A stretch of 50,907 bases of DNA, from assembly GCA_936920195.1 (NCBI GenBank), contig CAKZHE010000218.1, positions 1 to 50,907 of the forward strand, read 5' to 3'. Shown piece after piece: positions 1-8,463 of this stretch. How positions within the stretch are numbered: the first letter of the stretch is position 1; every line of letters begins with the position of its first letter. Made by a program: the position numbers and the translations under genes. This DNA comes from an uncultured cyanobacterium. Its GTDB lineage: Bacteria > Cyanobacteriota > Cyanobacteriia > Cyanobacteriales > FACHB-T130. Below the pieces are notes generated by a model. It made no database searches, was not told the origin of the DNA, and was given only the letters and a program-made list of their open reading frames with translations.

Positions 1-58
1 TTGCTCCGCATATAGCGTTTATGGTGCGTTACGCTGCGCTAACACACCCTACTAATAG
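1..58. repeat. dispersed intergenic repeat, copy 1
   Basis: This 58-bp stretch recurs at 47886-47943 with only two mismatches. It contains the TGCGTTACGCTGCGCTAAC core often seen in short dispersed cyanobacterial intergenic repeats. It is cut by the left window edge, so its full length is unknown. The following 100 bp, up to the end of the first gene, hold a second repeat-like piece (101-124, related to the one at 30929-30953) and no gene. Confidence 0.75.
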
Positions 59-157
59 AGGTGTTGCGTAAGTCCTGTCTATAAAAAGGCCCAAAGTCAA
101 CAGCCTAGGCAGAGTCTAGGAACCAGTTTAAACCAGTTTAATAGAAGTCAAAGCAAT

Positions 158-1012
158 TTAGCGGCGGCGAAATTCCACCACGTCTTCTTTGATGGTAATA
201 TCGTAGCCATCAAAGAAATCGTGTCCCAACAATCCGGCAGCATTTCCAGGCACAATTGCCACATTAACATTTTTGAGAATCCTTCCACCAGCTTCTATTG
301 AATTCAATCTAGCTACAGACATTTCCACTACTGAGCCATCTGCAATTGTCATCTGTGCTGAACCAATTATTTTTAATTTCAGCGCACTAGCTAGCCGCTC
401 GTTAATCAAGGTGTTGGAAGCCCCAGTATCTAACAGCATTTCAGATGTTTGCTTGCCATTAAAGGTTACATCAATGATTGGAATGCCCCTAGCCCTTCTC
501 TTAATTACTACTTTAAAAAATGCTTTATCTGCCTCTGGTGCCACCGATGCTTGGGGTTTAGGCGGAATCGATCTTTCTTTGGATAGGGCTAAATATCTTT
601 GATATTCGGCTAATTTCTTTTGGGCATTGCCATAATTGCGATTGGAAGCAGGAACCGTTTTCAGCAAAGAGATGACTTGTTCCCATTTACTTGCTGCCAA
701 TTTCCAGTCATCTGAGCCTTCTGCGGATTTGCCAATGGCAACTGCTCCGAAGGCAATATCGATGGCTCGCGTATAGTTGTCTTCTCCGGGGGTTGTGGTG
801 TCAGTAGCGTTGGCTTGAGGAGAGGCAGGGGGAGTTTTGGGAGAGGCGGGGGCAGCTTTGGGAGGAACAGAAGCCGAAGGAGATGGCGAACTATTTTGGG
901 CTGAAGGAGAAGGGCTACTGGCGGGTTCGCTGCTAGAACAGCTAACCACACCTAATGCCAGAGTGCTTGATAAAACAAGCAAAGAGCCAGTTTTTCTATA
1001 AAATTCCCACAT
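158..1012 (-). CDS. retropepsin-like aspartic protease, predicted lipoprotein
   Basis: 284 aa. The N-terminus has a hydrophobic segment (about residues 9-25) ending in a lipobox-like VVSC, so membrane-anchored lipoprotein export is predicted. A long Ser/Pro/Ala-rich linker follows (about 27-75), then a helical region. The C-terminal domain carries LLDTGASNTLI, the DTGA active-site signature of clan AA single-domain (retropepsin-like) aspartic proteases; these work as dimers, so one motif is expected. GLLGHDFFDGYDI near the end fits the second conserved strand of the fold. Role in the cell unknown; substrate cannot be read from sequence. Start is ATG at 1012; no operon partner. Confidence 0.85.
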   Translation of the reverse strand: MWEFYRKTGSLLVLSSTLALGVVSCSSSEPASSPSPSAQNSSPSPSASVPPKAAPASPKTPPASPQANATDTTTPGEDNYTRAIDIAFGAVAIGKSAEGSDDWKLAASKWEQVISLLKTVPASNRNYGNAQKKLAEYQRYLALSKERSIPPKPQASVAPEADKAFFKVVIKRRARGIPIIDVTFNGKQTSEMLLDTGASNTLINERLASALKLKIIGSAQMTIADGSVVEMSVARLNSIEAGGRILKNVNVAIVPGNAAGLLGHDFFDGYDITIKEDVVEFRRR

Positions 1013-1218
1013 GATCGATCCAGCTAAAGTAATATTTATTGGCTATTTAAATAAAGAGCTATCGGATTTGCTTGACCCTACGTTAGAAATTCTACCCTGA
1101 ATTGGCTGAATATAGCAATCCTAGATGGACAATATCGAATTTTAATTTTGGTCAGTGTTGCCTAAAAGACATTTTTCTATTTAAATAAAACCAGAGGAAA
1201 TTTTTTAACTGAGCTTGA

Positions 1219-2418
1219 GTGGCAGAACAACAGCAAAGGTGGTTGGTACTAAATCAATATTTGCAACAGCTAGAAGTTGAGGCAGTATCGCTGAAAAATG
1301 GCAATGGTGATTCAGCGCCTGATGGAGATGAAATATTAAAGTTGGCGTTGGAAGTGCTAGTAAATGGGGATTTTCAAGATCGTTGGGAAGTTGCTAAAAT
1401 ATTTCCGAAGTTGGAAACAGGCGCAATGGGACAAAGCCCAATCGCCCCTTTGGTAGCAATATTAGCAGATGAGGCGGCAGAGGCGGAATTGCGTTGGTTT
1501 GCCGCCCGTATTCTGGGAGAATGTCCCCATCCGGCGGGAATTACGGCGTTGGTGGCATTGCTCAAAACTACCGACGATGAGGATTTAGCGGAAATTGCGG
1601 CGACGGCGCTGACTAATTTAGGTGCGGCAGCGGTACAGGTGCTGATTCCCTTGTTGGCGGTGGCGGAAACAAGGCTGCTGGCAGTACAGGCACTGGTGGG
1701 GATTAATTCCCCAGAGATTGTTACCCCTTTGCTTTCGGTGGCGCAAGATTCCCAAGTGGCTGTCAGAATGGCAGTAATTTCGGCTTTGAGCAACTTTCAC
1801 GAATCTGCGGTAATTCCAGTGTTGCGGCAAGCTTTACGGGATTTTGCGGCTCCAGTTAGAAAGGAAGCAGCGATCGCTTTGGGAATGCGTCCGGAATTGC
1901 TGGTACAATGGGATGTAGTGGCAGATTTGCAACCTTTAATATTTGACTTGAATGGGGAAGTTTGCGAGGCAGCAGCGATCGCCCTGGGAAGATTAAGAAC
2001 GGATGCGGCGGCAACAGCTTTGTTTCAAGCCCTAAAATCTGCGCCTTTACCCTTACAAATTACCATTATCCGCGCCTTGGGTTGGATGGAAACTCCCCCG
2101 GCGCTGGCATATTTGGGGGAAATCCTAGGCGAATTGTCGGCAGTTTGTCAAGTAGAAGCGATCGCCGTTTTGGGCAGAGTTAGCAATCCTGCCATGAAAC
2201 CCCTAGCCGTCCAGATTTTAATTGATTTTTTCCCCAATATCAATGTTCAAGATTCTCAAATAAAATGCGCTTTGGCTCTGGCTTGGGGACAATTGGGGAA
2301 TGAAGCAGCAATTCCTCTACTGGTAGAAATGTTAGCAGATGTTGATTCAGGAGTGAAATTGCACGCGATCGCTGCCCTAAAACATTTTCCTAGCGCTTCT
2401 CAATATCTAGAAGGCTAG
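1219..2418 (+). CDS. HEAT-repeat protein
   Basis: 399 aa starting at GTG. It is almost entirely short alpha-helical repeats of about 31 residues with the pattern (A)xxALGxxxxxxAxxxLxxxLxD, typical of HEAT/PBS-lyase-type repeats; examples are EIAATALTNLGAAAVQVLI and KHAIAALKHF-like units at the C-terminus. Such solenoids are protein-interaction scaffolds; in cyanobacteria some act on phycobilin attachment, but nothing here specifies that. Its stop codon (2416-2418) overlaps that of the convergent gene (2415-2417) through a shared CTAG, so there is no room for a terminator between them. Function unassigned. Confidence 0.85.
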   Translation: MAEQQQRWLVLNQYLQQLEVEAVSLKNGNGDSAPDGDEILKLALEVLVNGDFQDRWEVAKIFPKLETGAMGQSPIAPLVAILADEAAEAELRWFAARILGECPHPAGITALVALLKTTDDEDLAEIAATALTNLGAAAVQVLIPLLAVAETRLLAVQALVGINSPEIVTPLLSVAQDSQVAVRMAVISALSNFHESAVIPVLRQALRDFAAPVRKEAAIALGMRPELLVQWDVVADLQPLIFDLNGEVCEAAAIALGRLRTDAAATALFQALKSAPLPLQITIIRALGWMETPPALAYLGEILGELSAVCQVEAIAVLGRVSNPAMKPLAVQILIDFFPNINVQDSQIKCALALAWGQLGNEAAIPLLVEMLADVDSGVKLHAIAALKHFPSASQYLEG

Positions 2419-3128
2419 GCGATCAAACTGTAATTCCTATTTCTTTTCGGGTTTGATCGCGCTAAATTGCGCCAAAGAATAAAAGTTGTTCCGAGTGTTC
2501 CCGCGACAATCAATCCGAAATCTTCTTTGATCCCGAAATTCAAAGCTGCTGAGGTTCCGACAATCGACCATAAAACTGGGATAATCAATAACCTGAACGG
2601 AACTTTTTTGTCAGTCCAGAGCAGCAGTCCGAACGTGAAAATGGTTGTTGGACAAGGTACACCGAACGTTGGCGATGATGGAAAAATTCGCCCTAGAGCG
2701 TAGCCAATTAACGGATAAATTACCAACGCATAAGTGATAAAAATCGCGCCAAAGATGCCATAGAATTTCTGGCTAATGTGAAAAATCAAACGATTTCTTG
2801 CCACGCCTTCGTATAAAAATAACAAGCCTTGCAAGATGAATAATGTCCCGAAACCATAGGCGGGTGGACTTATTTTTGTGAAAAAGATAAAATGGTAAAC
2901 AATCCCTGCCCACAACCAGAGAAAACCGAGTAATCCCGAAATAGTTTTGTTTGTAAATGGTTTTGGATTTGCTACCAGTAAAACTGATATGATCGCAACT
3001 AAAATCAGTACAAACTGCATTGGAAATACAGTTTGATTGTATTTCTCAAAAATCTGAATAAATTGTTCGGTGGTAAAGGGGATTCTAAGTTGTTCGCCTA
3101 TGGTAGAAGCGATTAGTAACTTTCTCAT
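2415..3128 (-). CDS. multi-pass membrane protein, DUF6064-like
   Basis: About 237 aa from the ATG at 3128; the frame is open up to 3167 but only through non-ATG starts. The N-terminus PFTTEQFIQIFEKYNQTVFP followed by six to seven hydrophobic helices matches my recollection of the DUF6064 family, predicted polytopic membrane proteins of unknown function. No catalytic motif is visible. It is convergent with the HEAT-repeat gene, sharing the CTAG stop. The region 3129-3342 upstream holds no gene I can support. Confidence 0.65.
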   Translation of the reverse strand: MRKLLIASTIGEQLRIPFTTEQFIQIFEKYNQTVFPMQFVLILVAIISVLLVANPKPFTNKTISGLLGFLWLWAGIVYHFIFFTKISPPAYGFGTLFILQGLLFLYEGVARNRLIFHISQKFYGIFGAIFITYALVIYPLIGYALGRIFPSSPTFGVPCPTTIFTFGLLLWTDKKVPFRLLIIPVLWSIVGTSAALNFGIKEDFGLIVAGTLGTTFILWRNLARSNPKRNRNYSLIA

Positions 3129-3342
3129 GTTTTCCTTACAGTTAACTGCTTCCAATTCCCCTTCCACAGCAGCAATCCGCCTAATATTCTCAACGTCAGC
3201 ATCGGCAAGATATCAACCAGAAGACCAAACCCAATCGTGGTCTATCATTGATTTCTTCAGTTCTGGTTGTATCAAGACTTACGGAACTGCTATCTGAAGA
3301 TCGGCTAAATTGAGGCAATAAAAAAATGTAGTCTAAAATACT

Positions 3343-4344
3343 ATGCGACTAGAGCAGTTGCAAGCCTTTCTGAGTGTGGCAGAAACAGGCAGCTTTCAGC
3401 AAGCCGCCAGAAAATGCGGAATCACCCAATCCACCATCAGCCGTCAAATTCAAGGCTTGGAAACCGATTTAGGCATTCCCCTATTCCATCGCAGTACCCA
3501 AGCCAAGCTGACGGTGGCAGGGGAACGATTTTTACCCCGCGCCCAAAGGATTTGTCAAGAATGGCAAAATGCCTCAGAAGAACTTGCCGAGCTATTGGCA
3601 GGTAAGCAACCAGAACTCTGTGTTGCCGCCATTCACTCTGTCTGCGCCCACTATTTGCCACCAGTTTTGCAGCAGTTTTGCCGCGACTATCCCCAGGTAC
3701 AATTGCGAGTGACGGCCTTGGGCAGCGATCGCGCTCTCAAAGTCCTGAAAGATGGTTTAATTGATTTGGCGATCGTGATGAATAATCGCTTTTTAACTAC
3801 CAGCCCAGAAATGGTGGTTGAATCCCTCTACCAAGAACCCATTGAAATTTTAATGGCAGCGGGTCATCCCCTGGCAGAATATCCCCAGGTGTCTTGGTCG
3901 GAACTGATCCGCTATCCTCAAGTAGTATTTAAAGATGGCTATGGAATGCAACGGCTAGTCCAAGAGCGATTTTCCCGTCAGGGAGCCACTCTGCAAGCCG
4001 TGATGGAGTTGAATACTCTAGATGCTTTTCGGGGAGTAGTGCGGCAAGGGGAATTAATTGCTTTGTTACCCCAGTCTGCCCTAGTTGAAGCCCGATTCGA
4101 TCCAACTTTGGCAGTACGCCCCATTGGGACAAAAGCTGGTACAAGTGGTTTAGCCGAGGATCTGAGTTTAACTCGTCAAGTGGTATTGGTGACAACACGC
4201 GATCGCCTCAAAATTCCCCCCATCAAGCATTTTTGCCAATTAGTGCGAGAATTGGGATTGCCCCAGTTTGCCCAAGCCATTCAATCCTCAGAGACATCAA
4301 TTAATCCCCAATCCCTATATGAGTTAGCCCATAGTTGTATTTAA
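3343..4344 (+). CDS. LysR-family transcriptional regulator
   Basis: 333 aa. Residues 1-60 form the LysR winged helix-turn-helix (MRLEQLQAFLSVAETGSFQ, then AARKCGITQSTISRQIQGLE). Residues about 90-300 form the effector-binding domain, with the usual IDLAIV and GELIALLP segments. The target is not identifiable. It precedes the TrpD2-like gene in the same direction, but 250 bp of repeat sequence separate them. The C-terminal extension after about residue 300 is longer than in minimal LysR proteins. It does not closely resemble RbcR/NdhR/CmpR in the N-terminal helix, so I leave it unnamed. Confidence 0.92.
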   Translation: MRLEQLQAFLSVAETGSFQQAARKCGITQSTISRQIQGLETDLGIPLFHRSTQAKLTVAGERFLPRAQRICQEWQNASEELAELLAGKQPELCVAAIHSVCAHYLPPVLQQFCRDYPQVQLRVTALGSDRALKVLKDGLIDLAIVMNNRFLTTSPEMVVESLYQEPIEILMAAGHPLAEYPQVSWSELIRYPQVVFKDGYGMQRLVQERFSRQGATLQAVMELNTLDAFRGVVRQGELIALLPQSALVEARFDPTLAVRPIGTKAGTSGLAEDLSLTRQVVLVTTRDRLKIPPIKHFCQLVRELGLPQFAQAIQSSETSINPQSLYELAHSCI

Positions 4345-4424
4345 AAATATTCAATTTATCAACTCCATTACCGAGCGGGAACCGTAACAATTCAAAATGA
4401 TGAATTGGTAATTTTTAACTACCA

Positions 4425-4592
4425 AATTCCCAAATTCCCAAATTCCCCATTCCCAAATTCCCCGTTCCCTATTCCCCATTCCCAATTCCCTGTTCCCTAT
4501 TCTCTCTCTTCCCTCTCTTCCCTCTCTTCCCTGTTCCCTGTTCCCTGTTCCCTGTTCCCTATTCCTATTCCCCGTTCCCCGTTCCCTTCTTA
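4425..4592. repeat. low-complexity TTCCC-type tandem repeat
   Basis: About 168 bp of imperfect tandem units built on attccc/ttccctgttccc and ctctcttccct. An open frame across it encodes only Pro/Phe/Ser-rich low-complexity peptide and is not a gene. The tract ends 3 bp before the ATG of the next gene, so that gene's ribosome-binding and leader region lies in repeat DNA. Similar tracts occur at 15756-15888 (opposite orientation) and 37430-37510. Confidence 0.85.
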
Positions 4593-4595
4593 ACT

Positions 4596-5669
4596 ATGAA
4601 TGCCTTTCGGGAATTACTAAAAAAAATTGGCAGCGGTCCCCACACAGGTGAAAATTTAACTCGTCAGGAAGCTGCTGCTGCTATGCAAATGATGCTATCG
4701 CAGGAAGCTACTCCGGCTCAAATTGGCGCATTTATGATTGCCCATCGGATTAAACGCCCAACCGGGGCAGAATTAGCTGGGATGCTCGATGCCTGCGACT
4801 TACTCAGTCCGAAATTGTCCCCCAAAAATTCCGAACAATCACCAGTGATGGTGTTAGGCTGTCCCTATGATGGGCGATCGCGCACGGCTCCAATTTCCCC
4901 TTTAACTGCTTTAATTCTAGTTACTGCTGGGCAATCAGTAATTATTCACGGTGGGGAAAGGATGCCCACCAAAGAAGGTTTACCTCTGATTGAAGTTTGG
5001 CAAGGTTTGGGTGTAAATTGGGCAGCGCTGGATTGGCAACAAACTGAACAAGTATTTCACCAAACTGGATTAGGATTTGTTTATTTACCCCGGCATTTTC
5101 CCTTAGCACAGGGCTTAGTTACCTATCGCGAGCAAATTGGCAAGCGCCCCCCGTTGGCAACTATGGAGTTGATTTTCTCGCCATATTCTGGGAAAGTTCA
5201 TCTAGTTTCGGGATTTGTTCATCCTCCGACCGAAATTATGTTTCAGGAAGCCTTTACTTTGCGAGGAATTCCGGAGTATTTTACCACAGTTAAAGGACTG
5301 GAAGGTAGTTGCGATTTACCACGCGATCGCACTACAATTATTGGTTTGGGGAAATTAACTGAAGAACTCAATTCAGAAGTTAAAAAATATCACTTTGAAC
5401 GGCTGCTTTTACATCCCCGCGATTACGATCTTGCTGCCAAGGAAGTTCCCTTAGATTCAACAGCAGAATTATTAACCAAAATGCAAGCCGTTTTGCGCGG
5501 AGAAGTTTCCGAATTGATGTCGGCGGCAATTTGGAATGGAGGTTTTTATCTTTGGCGAGCCGGAATTTGTCAGGATGTAGCCGCCGGAATTGCTAAAGCA
5601 AAAAATTTGTTAGTTTCTGGAAAAGTAGCAGAAACTTTGCAAGGGATTCAAACTGCTGTATCTGCCTAG
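4596..5669 (+). CDS. anthranilate phosphoribosyltransferase-family (TrpD2-like) protein
   Basis: 357 aa. The N-terminal helical domain (LTRQEAAAAMQMMLSQEATPAQIGAF) and the nucleoside phosphorylase-type alpha/beta domain are those of the TrpD/glycosyltransferase family 3 fold. The phosphate-binding GTGGD loop of true TrpD is absent; the equivalent region reads LGCPYDGRSRTAPIS, and the metal-binding signature is also not typical. This matches the TrpD2 (YbiB-type) paralogues, reported to bind nucleic acid rather than make tryptophan. Canonical TrpD activity is therefore unlikely. No trp gene is nearby. The family is clear; the function is inferred. Confidence 0.8.
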   Translation: MNAFRELLKKIGSGPHTGENLTRQEAAAAMQMMLSQEATPAQIGAFMIAHRIKRPTGAELAGMLDACDLLSPKLSPKNSEQSPVMVLGCPYDGRSRTAPISPLTALILVTAGQSVIIHGGERMPTKEGLPLIEVWQGLGVNWAALDWQQTEQVFHQTGLGFVYLPRHFPLAQGLVTYREQIGKRPPLATMELIFSPYSGKVHLVSGFVHPPTEIMFQEAFTLRGIPEYFTTVKGLEGSCDLPRDRTTIIGLGKLTEELNSEVKKYHFERLLLHPRDYDLAAKEVPLDSTAELLTKMQAVLRGEVSELMSAAIWNGGFYLWRAGICQDVAAGIAKAKNLLVSGKVAETLQGIQTAVSA

Positions 5670-5775
5670 CGATCAAAGTTTAGATTCATTAATATATGGA
5701 ATATATGAAAATATTCATCAGGCAGAATTCAAAGTTTATTCCCAATTCGGTGAAGATGGGATTATTCAATTAACT

Positions 5776-5835
5776 AAGTTCGTAGTTGGGCTTCAGCCCT
5801 AATCCGGATTAGGGCTGAAGCCCAACTACGAACTT
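5776..5835. repeat. 60-bp perfect palindromic repeat
   Basis: A perfect 60-bp palindrome centred on AATCCGGATT (5801-5810), with arms containing GTAGTTGGGCTTCAGCCCT. Related copies lie at 8393-8454 and 46235-46285. It could fold into a long hairpin on either strand. The rest of 5670-5936 shows no gene. Confidence 0.95.
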
Positions 5836-5936
5836 TTGCTTTCTTTTATTTGTGACCACCTACTAACTAACTGAACCGTATTGGATTATAATCATAAGTT
5901 TATAGTAAACTTTGATTAGCTTTCGGCGATCGCCAA

Positions 5937-6788
5937 TTAATCGGGCAAATCTGGATCAATTCCTAATGCCCGCAACTTGGCTGCCAAGATTTCAGCCCGT
6001 TGGGATTCCTGTTCAGCCCGTTGACGTTCCTGTTCAGCCCGTTGGCGTTCCTGTTCAGCCCGTTGGGATTCCTGTTCAGCGCGTTGGGATTCCTGTTCAG
6101 CCCGTTGGGATTCCTGTTCGGCTCGTTGACGTTCCTGTTCGACTTGTTCTGAACTCCATAGTAGTAAATTACCCCCTCGATCCCACCAGCGCAACCAGTT
6201 CATTGTTTGTCCCAAGCGTTGCCCTGCCCAAAGTCCCAAATATAGTTCCACTTCAGGAATCCATACTCGTCCTTCAGCATTAGGCAACTCTAGAATATAT
6301 CGCCCATTTTGGCGATAACGGACTTCTAGATTGCCGTCGTAGGGATCGTAGATAATATATGTGGGTACTTGTAGAATCTGTTCGTAGAAGTGGAGTTTCC
6401 CGTATGGCGGAGTTGAGCGAATGGATAATTCTGCCCCATCTTCATCTGAGAGAAACTCCATCACAATTGCCACCGCTGCTCCCTCCGTATGAGGGGTGTA
6501 GCTCCGACGCACAATCCCCTCCGCGACAGGATTGACTTGGGGAACATATAACCAATCGGGCGCTTTGACAACAGTCTTTTTATTGACGGTGGCGACTAGC
6601 CCTAAATTAGTGGCAATCAGCATTTCTGGCTGGATATATCCTGCCGCTCCTAGGGCATCCGTCAGTGCCGCCGCCAGAGCGGGTTGTTGAATGTTTTCCA
6701 CAGGATCGTCTGGTAATACAAAGTTGGCTGGCAGGGGTTCCCAAGTGACGACTGGTTTGGTTTTGATCGATGGGACTTGAAGAACCAT
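5937..6788 (-). CDS. Uma2-family (DUF820) putative endonuclease with heptad-repeat tail
   Basis: 283 aa from the ATG at 6788 (a TTG 15 bp upstream is less likely). The Uma2/DUF820 fold of PD-(D/E)XK type is seen as VKAPDWLYVPQ, then IVMEFLSDED, then GKLHFYEQI, giving the expected Asp, Glu and Lys. After the domain, WWDRGGNLLLWSSEQVEQ leads into seven 7-residue units around QRAEQES (about residues 215-268), a predicted charged coiled coil. The tail LRALGIDPD resembles the end of the other Uma2 gene at the right edge. These proteins are abundant in cyanobacteria; their biological role is unproven. Confidence 0.88.
   Translation of the reverse strand: MVLQVPSIKTKPVVTWEPLPANFVLPDDPVENIQQPALAAALTDALGAAGYIQPEMLIATNLGLVATVNKKTVVKAPDWLYVPQVNPVAEGIVRRSYTPHTEGAAVAIVMEFLSDEDGAELSIRSTPPYGKLHFYEQILQVPTYIIYDPYDGNLEVRYRQNGRYILELPNAEGRVWIPEVELYLGLWAGQRLGQTMNWLRWWDRGGNLLLWSSEQVEQERQRAEQESQRAEQESQRAEQESQRAEQERQRAEQERQRAEQESQRAEILAAKLRALGIDPDLPD
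5990..6140. repeat. 21-bp in-frame tandem repeat within the Uma2 gene
   Basis: About seven imperfect copies of a 21-bp unit (core attcctgttcagcccgttgg) encode the 7-residue coiled-coil repeat. Because 21 is divisible by 3, copy-number change keeps the frame, so the coiled-coil length can vary between strains. Confidence 0.9.
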
Positions 6789-6856
6789 TGCATTAACCCT
6801 CAACCATAAATGTTGGCAACAAACTCAGATATATTATATCAAATTAATGCTAATAC

Positions 6857-8305
6857 TTAGGGTGTGGTTAAAGCGAACTCTACTTTGTAGGTAGTTTCTG
6901 ATATGCCTGGGGGCAGGGTAAATTGAATCGAATATTCTCCTGCTTCTGGTAGTTCCCAATCCCATTTTTGATTTCCTTGAATTTGAGAACTAATCAGTTG
7001 TTGGTTTTTTAAAACTGCAATTACTACGTCGCCGCTGACAACCGTCGCACTAAGCCGCTGTCCCACTTGAGCAGTAAAACTATAATTAACTGGTTCATTA
7101 TTGGCGATCTTTCCTTCTTTGACAAAAGCTGAATTTGCCGGGGTTGGGACTGCGGAAGGAGTGGTGCTTGGCGATGGACTATCTACTGGGGAAGGATTAA
7201 CGAGAGTATTGTCAACAGAGGAAGGATTTGGAGATGAAGGATTTGGAGATGAAACTTTTGAACTTTTGGCAATAGGAGTAGGAGGCTTTTTCATCGAGTT
7301 CATCAACACTCCAAACCCCACAATAGCTACAATAAAGAATCCCCCAGCAATGACAATGGGATTATTAAGCGGGTTAGGAGCAGGCTTTTTGGGAGCCGCA
7401 GTAAAAGTAACGCGGGGTTTGGCAACAGTGCTGCCTGTTGATTTCTTGGCTGGTGCTAAAGTATGAATAAATCCCTGCAAAGCTAAAATTACATCAGTAG
7501 TAGATTGATAGCGATTGTTTGGTCTGGGACTGAGCATTCGGTTTAACAATTGGGCAAAGTCATTGCTGAGAGTGGGAACCCATTGTTGCCAGCGCCAAGT
7601 CATGGTAGATTGATCTAGAAGTTCCTGGGGTTTCTTCCCCGTCATTAGCACCACAGCAGTTACAGCTAAGGCGTAAAGATCGCTATTCGGAGAAACTTCT
7701 CCAGTTTGTAATTGTTCTGGGGGGGAGTAACCCAATTTGCCGACAGTAGTACCTTGCATTCCGGCTTCGCTGTCGCTGGGAACAATACCAGCTTTAACGG
7801 CTCCAAAGTCAATTAATACGGGCAGGCGATCGCCATCTCTTAAAATAATATTATCTGGAGAGATATCGCGATGCACAATCCCTTTTTGGTGAATATAATT
7901 TAGGGCTGGTAATATTTGTTGTAAAAAGAGGGCGACTTCATGGGGCGAAAAGGTTTCCTGTTTTGCCATGCGTTCGTCCAACAAGTCGCGATAGCTTTTC
8001 CCTTGAATGAAATCTTGGACTAAAAATAACCGTTTCTGCTGTTCAAAGGTGGCGTGGAAGTGGGGAATTTGGGGATGCTGAATTTGATAGAGGATGGATG
8101 CTTCCCTTTGAAACAATTCTTGGGATTTCTGTAAGACGTAAGGATCTGTATCATTAGGACAATATTCTTTCAATACGCAGGGTTCGTCAAAGCGGGCAGA
8201 ATCTGCCGCTAGGTAAGTGCGCCCAAACCCACCTCGCCCAATGGTTTTGGTTAAACGATAGCGATTTTGGAGGACTGTTCCTAAAGGCAGGGGTAAGGAA
8301 GCCAT
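6857..8305 (-). CDS. membrane-anchored serine/threonine protein kinase
   Basis: 482 aa. The Hanks-type kinase domain spans about 16-285: glycine loop GRGGFGRTY (23-31), catalytic Lys46 in VLKEYCP, HRDISPDN with H145-R146-D147, DFG at 166-168 and the SPPEQ activation segment end. All key residues are present, so it should be active. A Pro/Lys-rich linker precedes one transmembrane helix (about 315-337), then a Ser/Pro-rich stretch and a C-terminal beta-rich domain (about 390-482) resembling the pre-peptidase C-terminal type, probably extracytoplasmic. Topology suggests a transmembrane sensor kinase. The substrate is unknown. Confidence 0.93.
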   Translation of the reverse strand: MASLPLPLGTVLQNRYRLTKTIGRGGFGRTYLAADSARFDEPCVLKEYCPNDTDPYVLQKSQELFQREASILYQIQHPQIPHFHATFEQQKRLFLVQDFIQGKSYRDLLDERMAKQETFSPHEVALFLQQILPALNYIHQKGIVHRDISPDNIILRDGDRLPVLIDFGAVKAGIVPSDSEAGMQGTTVGKLGYSPPEQLQTGEVSPNSDLYALAVTAVVLMTGKKPQELLDQSTMTWRWQQWVPTLSNDFAQLLNRMLSPRPNNRYQSTTDVILALQGFIHTLAPAKKSTGSTVAKPRVTFTAAPKKPAPNPLNNPIVIAGGFFIVAIVGFGVLMNSMKKPPTPIAKSSKVSSPNPSSPNPSSVDNTLVNPSPVDSPSPSTTPSAVPTPANSAFVKEGKIANNEPVNYSFTAQVGQRLSATVVSGDVVIAVLKNQQLISSQIQGNQKWDWELPEAGEYSIQFTLPPGISETTYKVEFALTTP

Positions 8306-8392
8306 AACAAGTTTTGTTTTACCACTAAGACACGAGGGCAGGATGACAATAATGTACCCTGACTTGGATAAAAACCAGTCATCGGTGTCCTT

Positions 8393-8454
8393 AAAGTTTG
8401 TAGTTGGGCTTTAGCCCTAATCCGGATTAGGGCTAAAGCCCAACTACAAACTTT
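8393..8454. repeat. 62-bp perfect palindromic repeat
   Basis: Second member of the palindrome family, centred on AATCCGGATT (8419-8428), with TTTAGCCCT in place of TTCAGCCCT of the first copy. The substitution is compensated in both arms, so base-pairing is conserved. It lies 9 bp past the cobN stop and may act as its 3' hairpin. Confidence 0.95.
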
Positions 8455-8463
8455 TGTTTTTGC

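Noticed and set aside
4405-4593. Open frame of 62 codons with Pro/Phe/Ser repeats
   Set aside because: It lies wholly in tandem TTCCC repeats, has repeat-encoded composition and no family; treated as non-coding.
5912-6283. Plus-strand open frame rich in PVQPVGI repeats
   Set aside because: It is the antisense of the 21-bp coiled-coil repeat of the Uma2 gene; the Uma2 frame has a recognisable domain.
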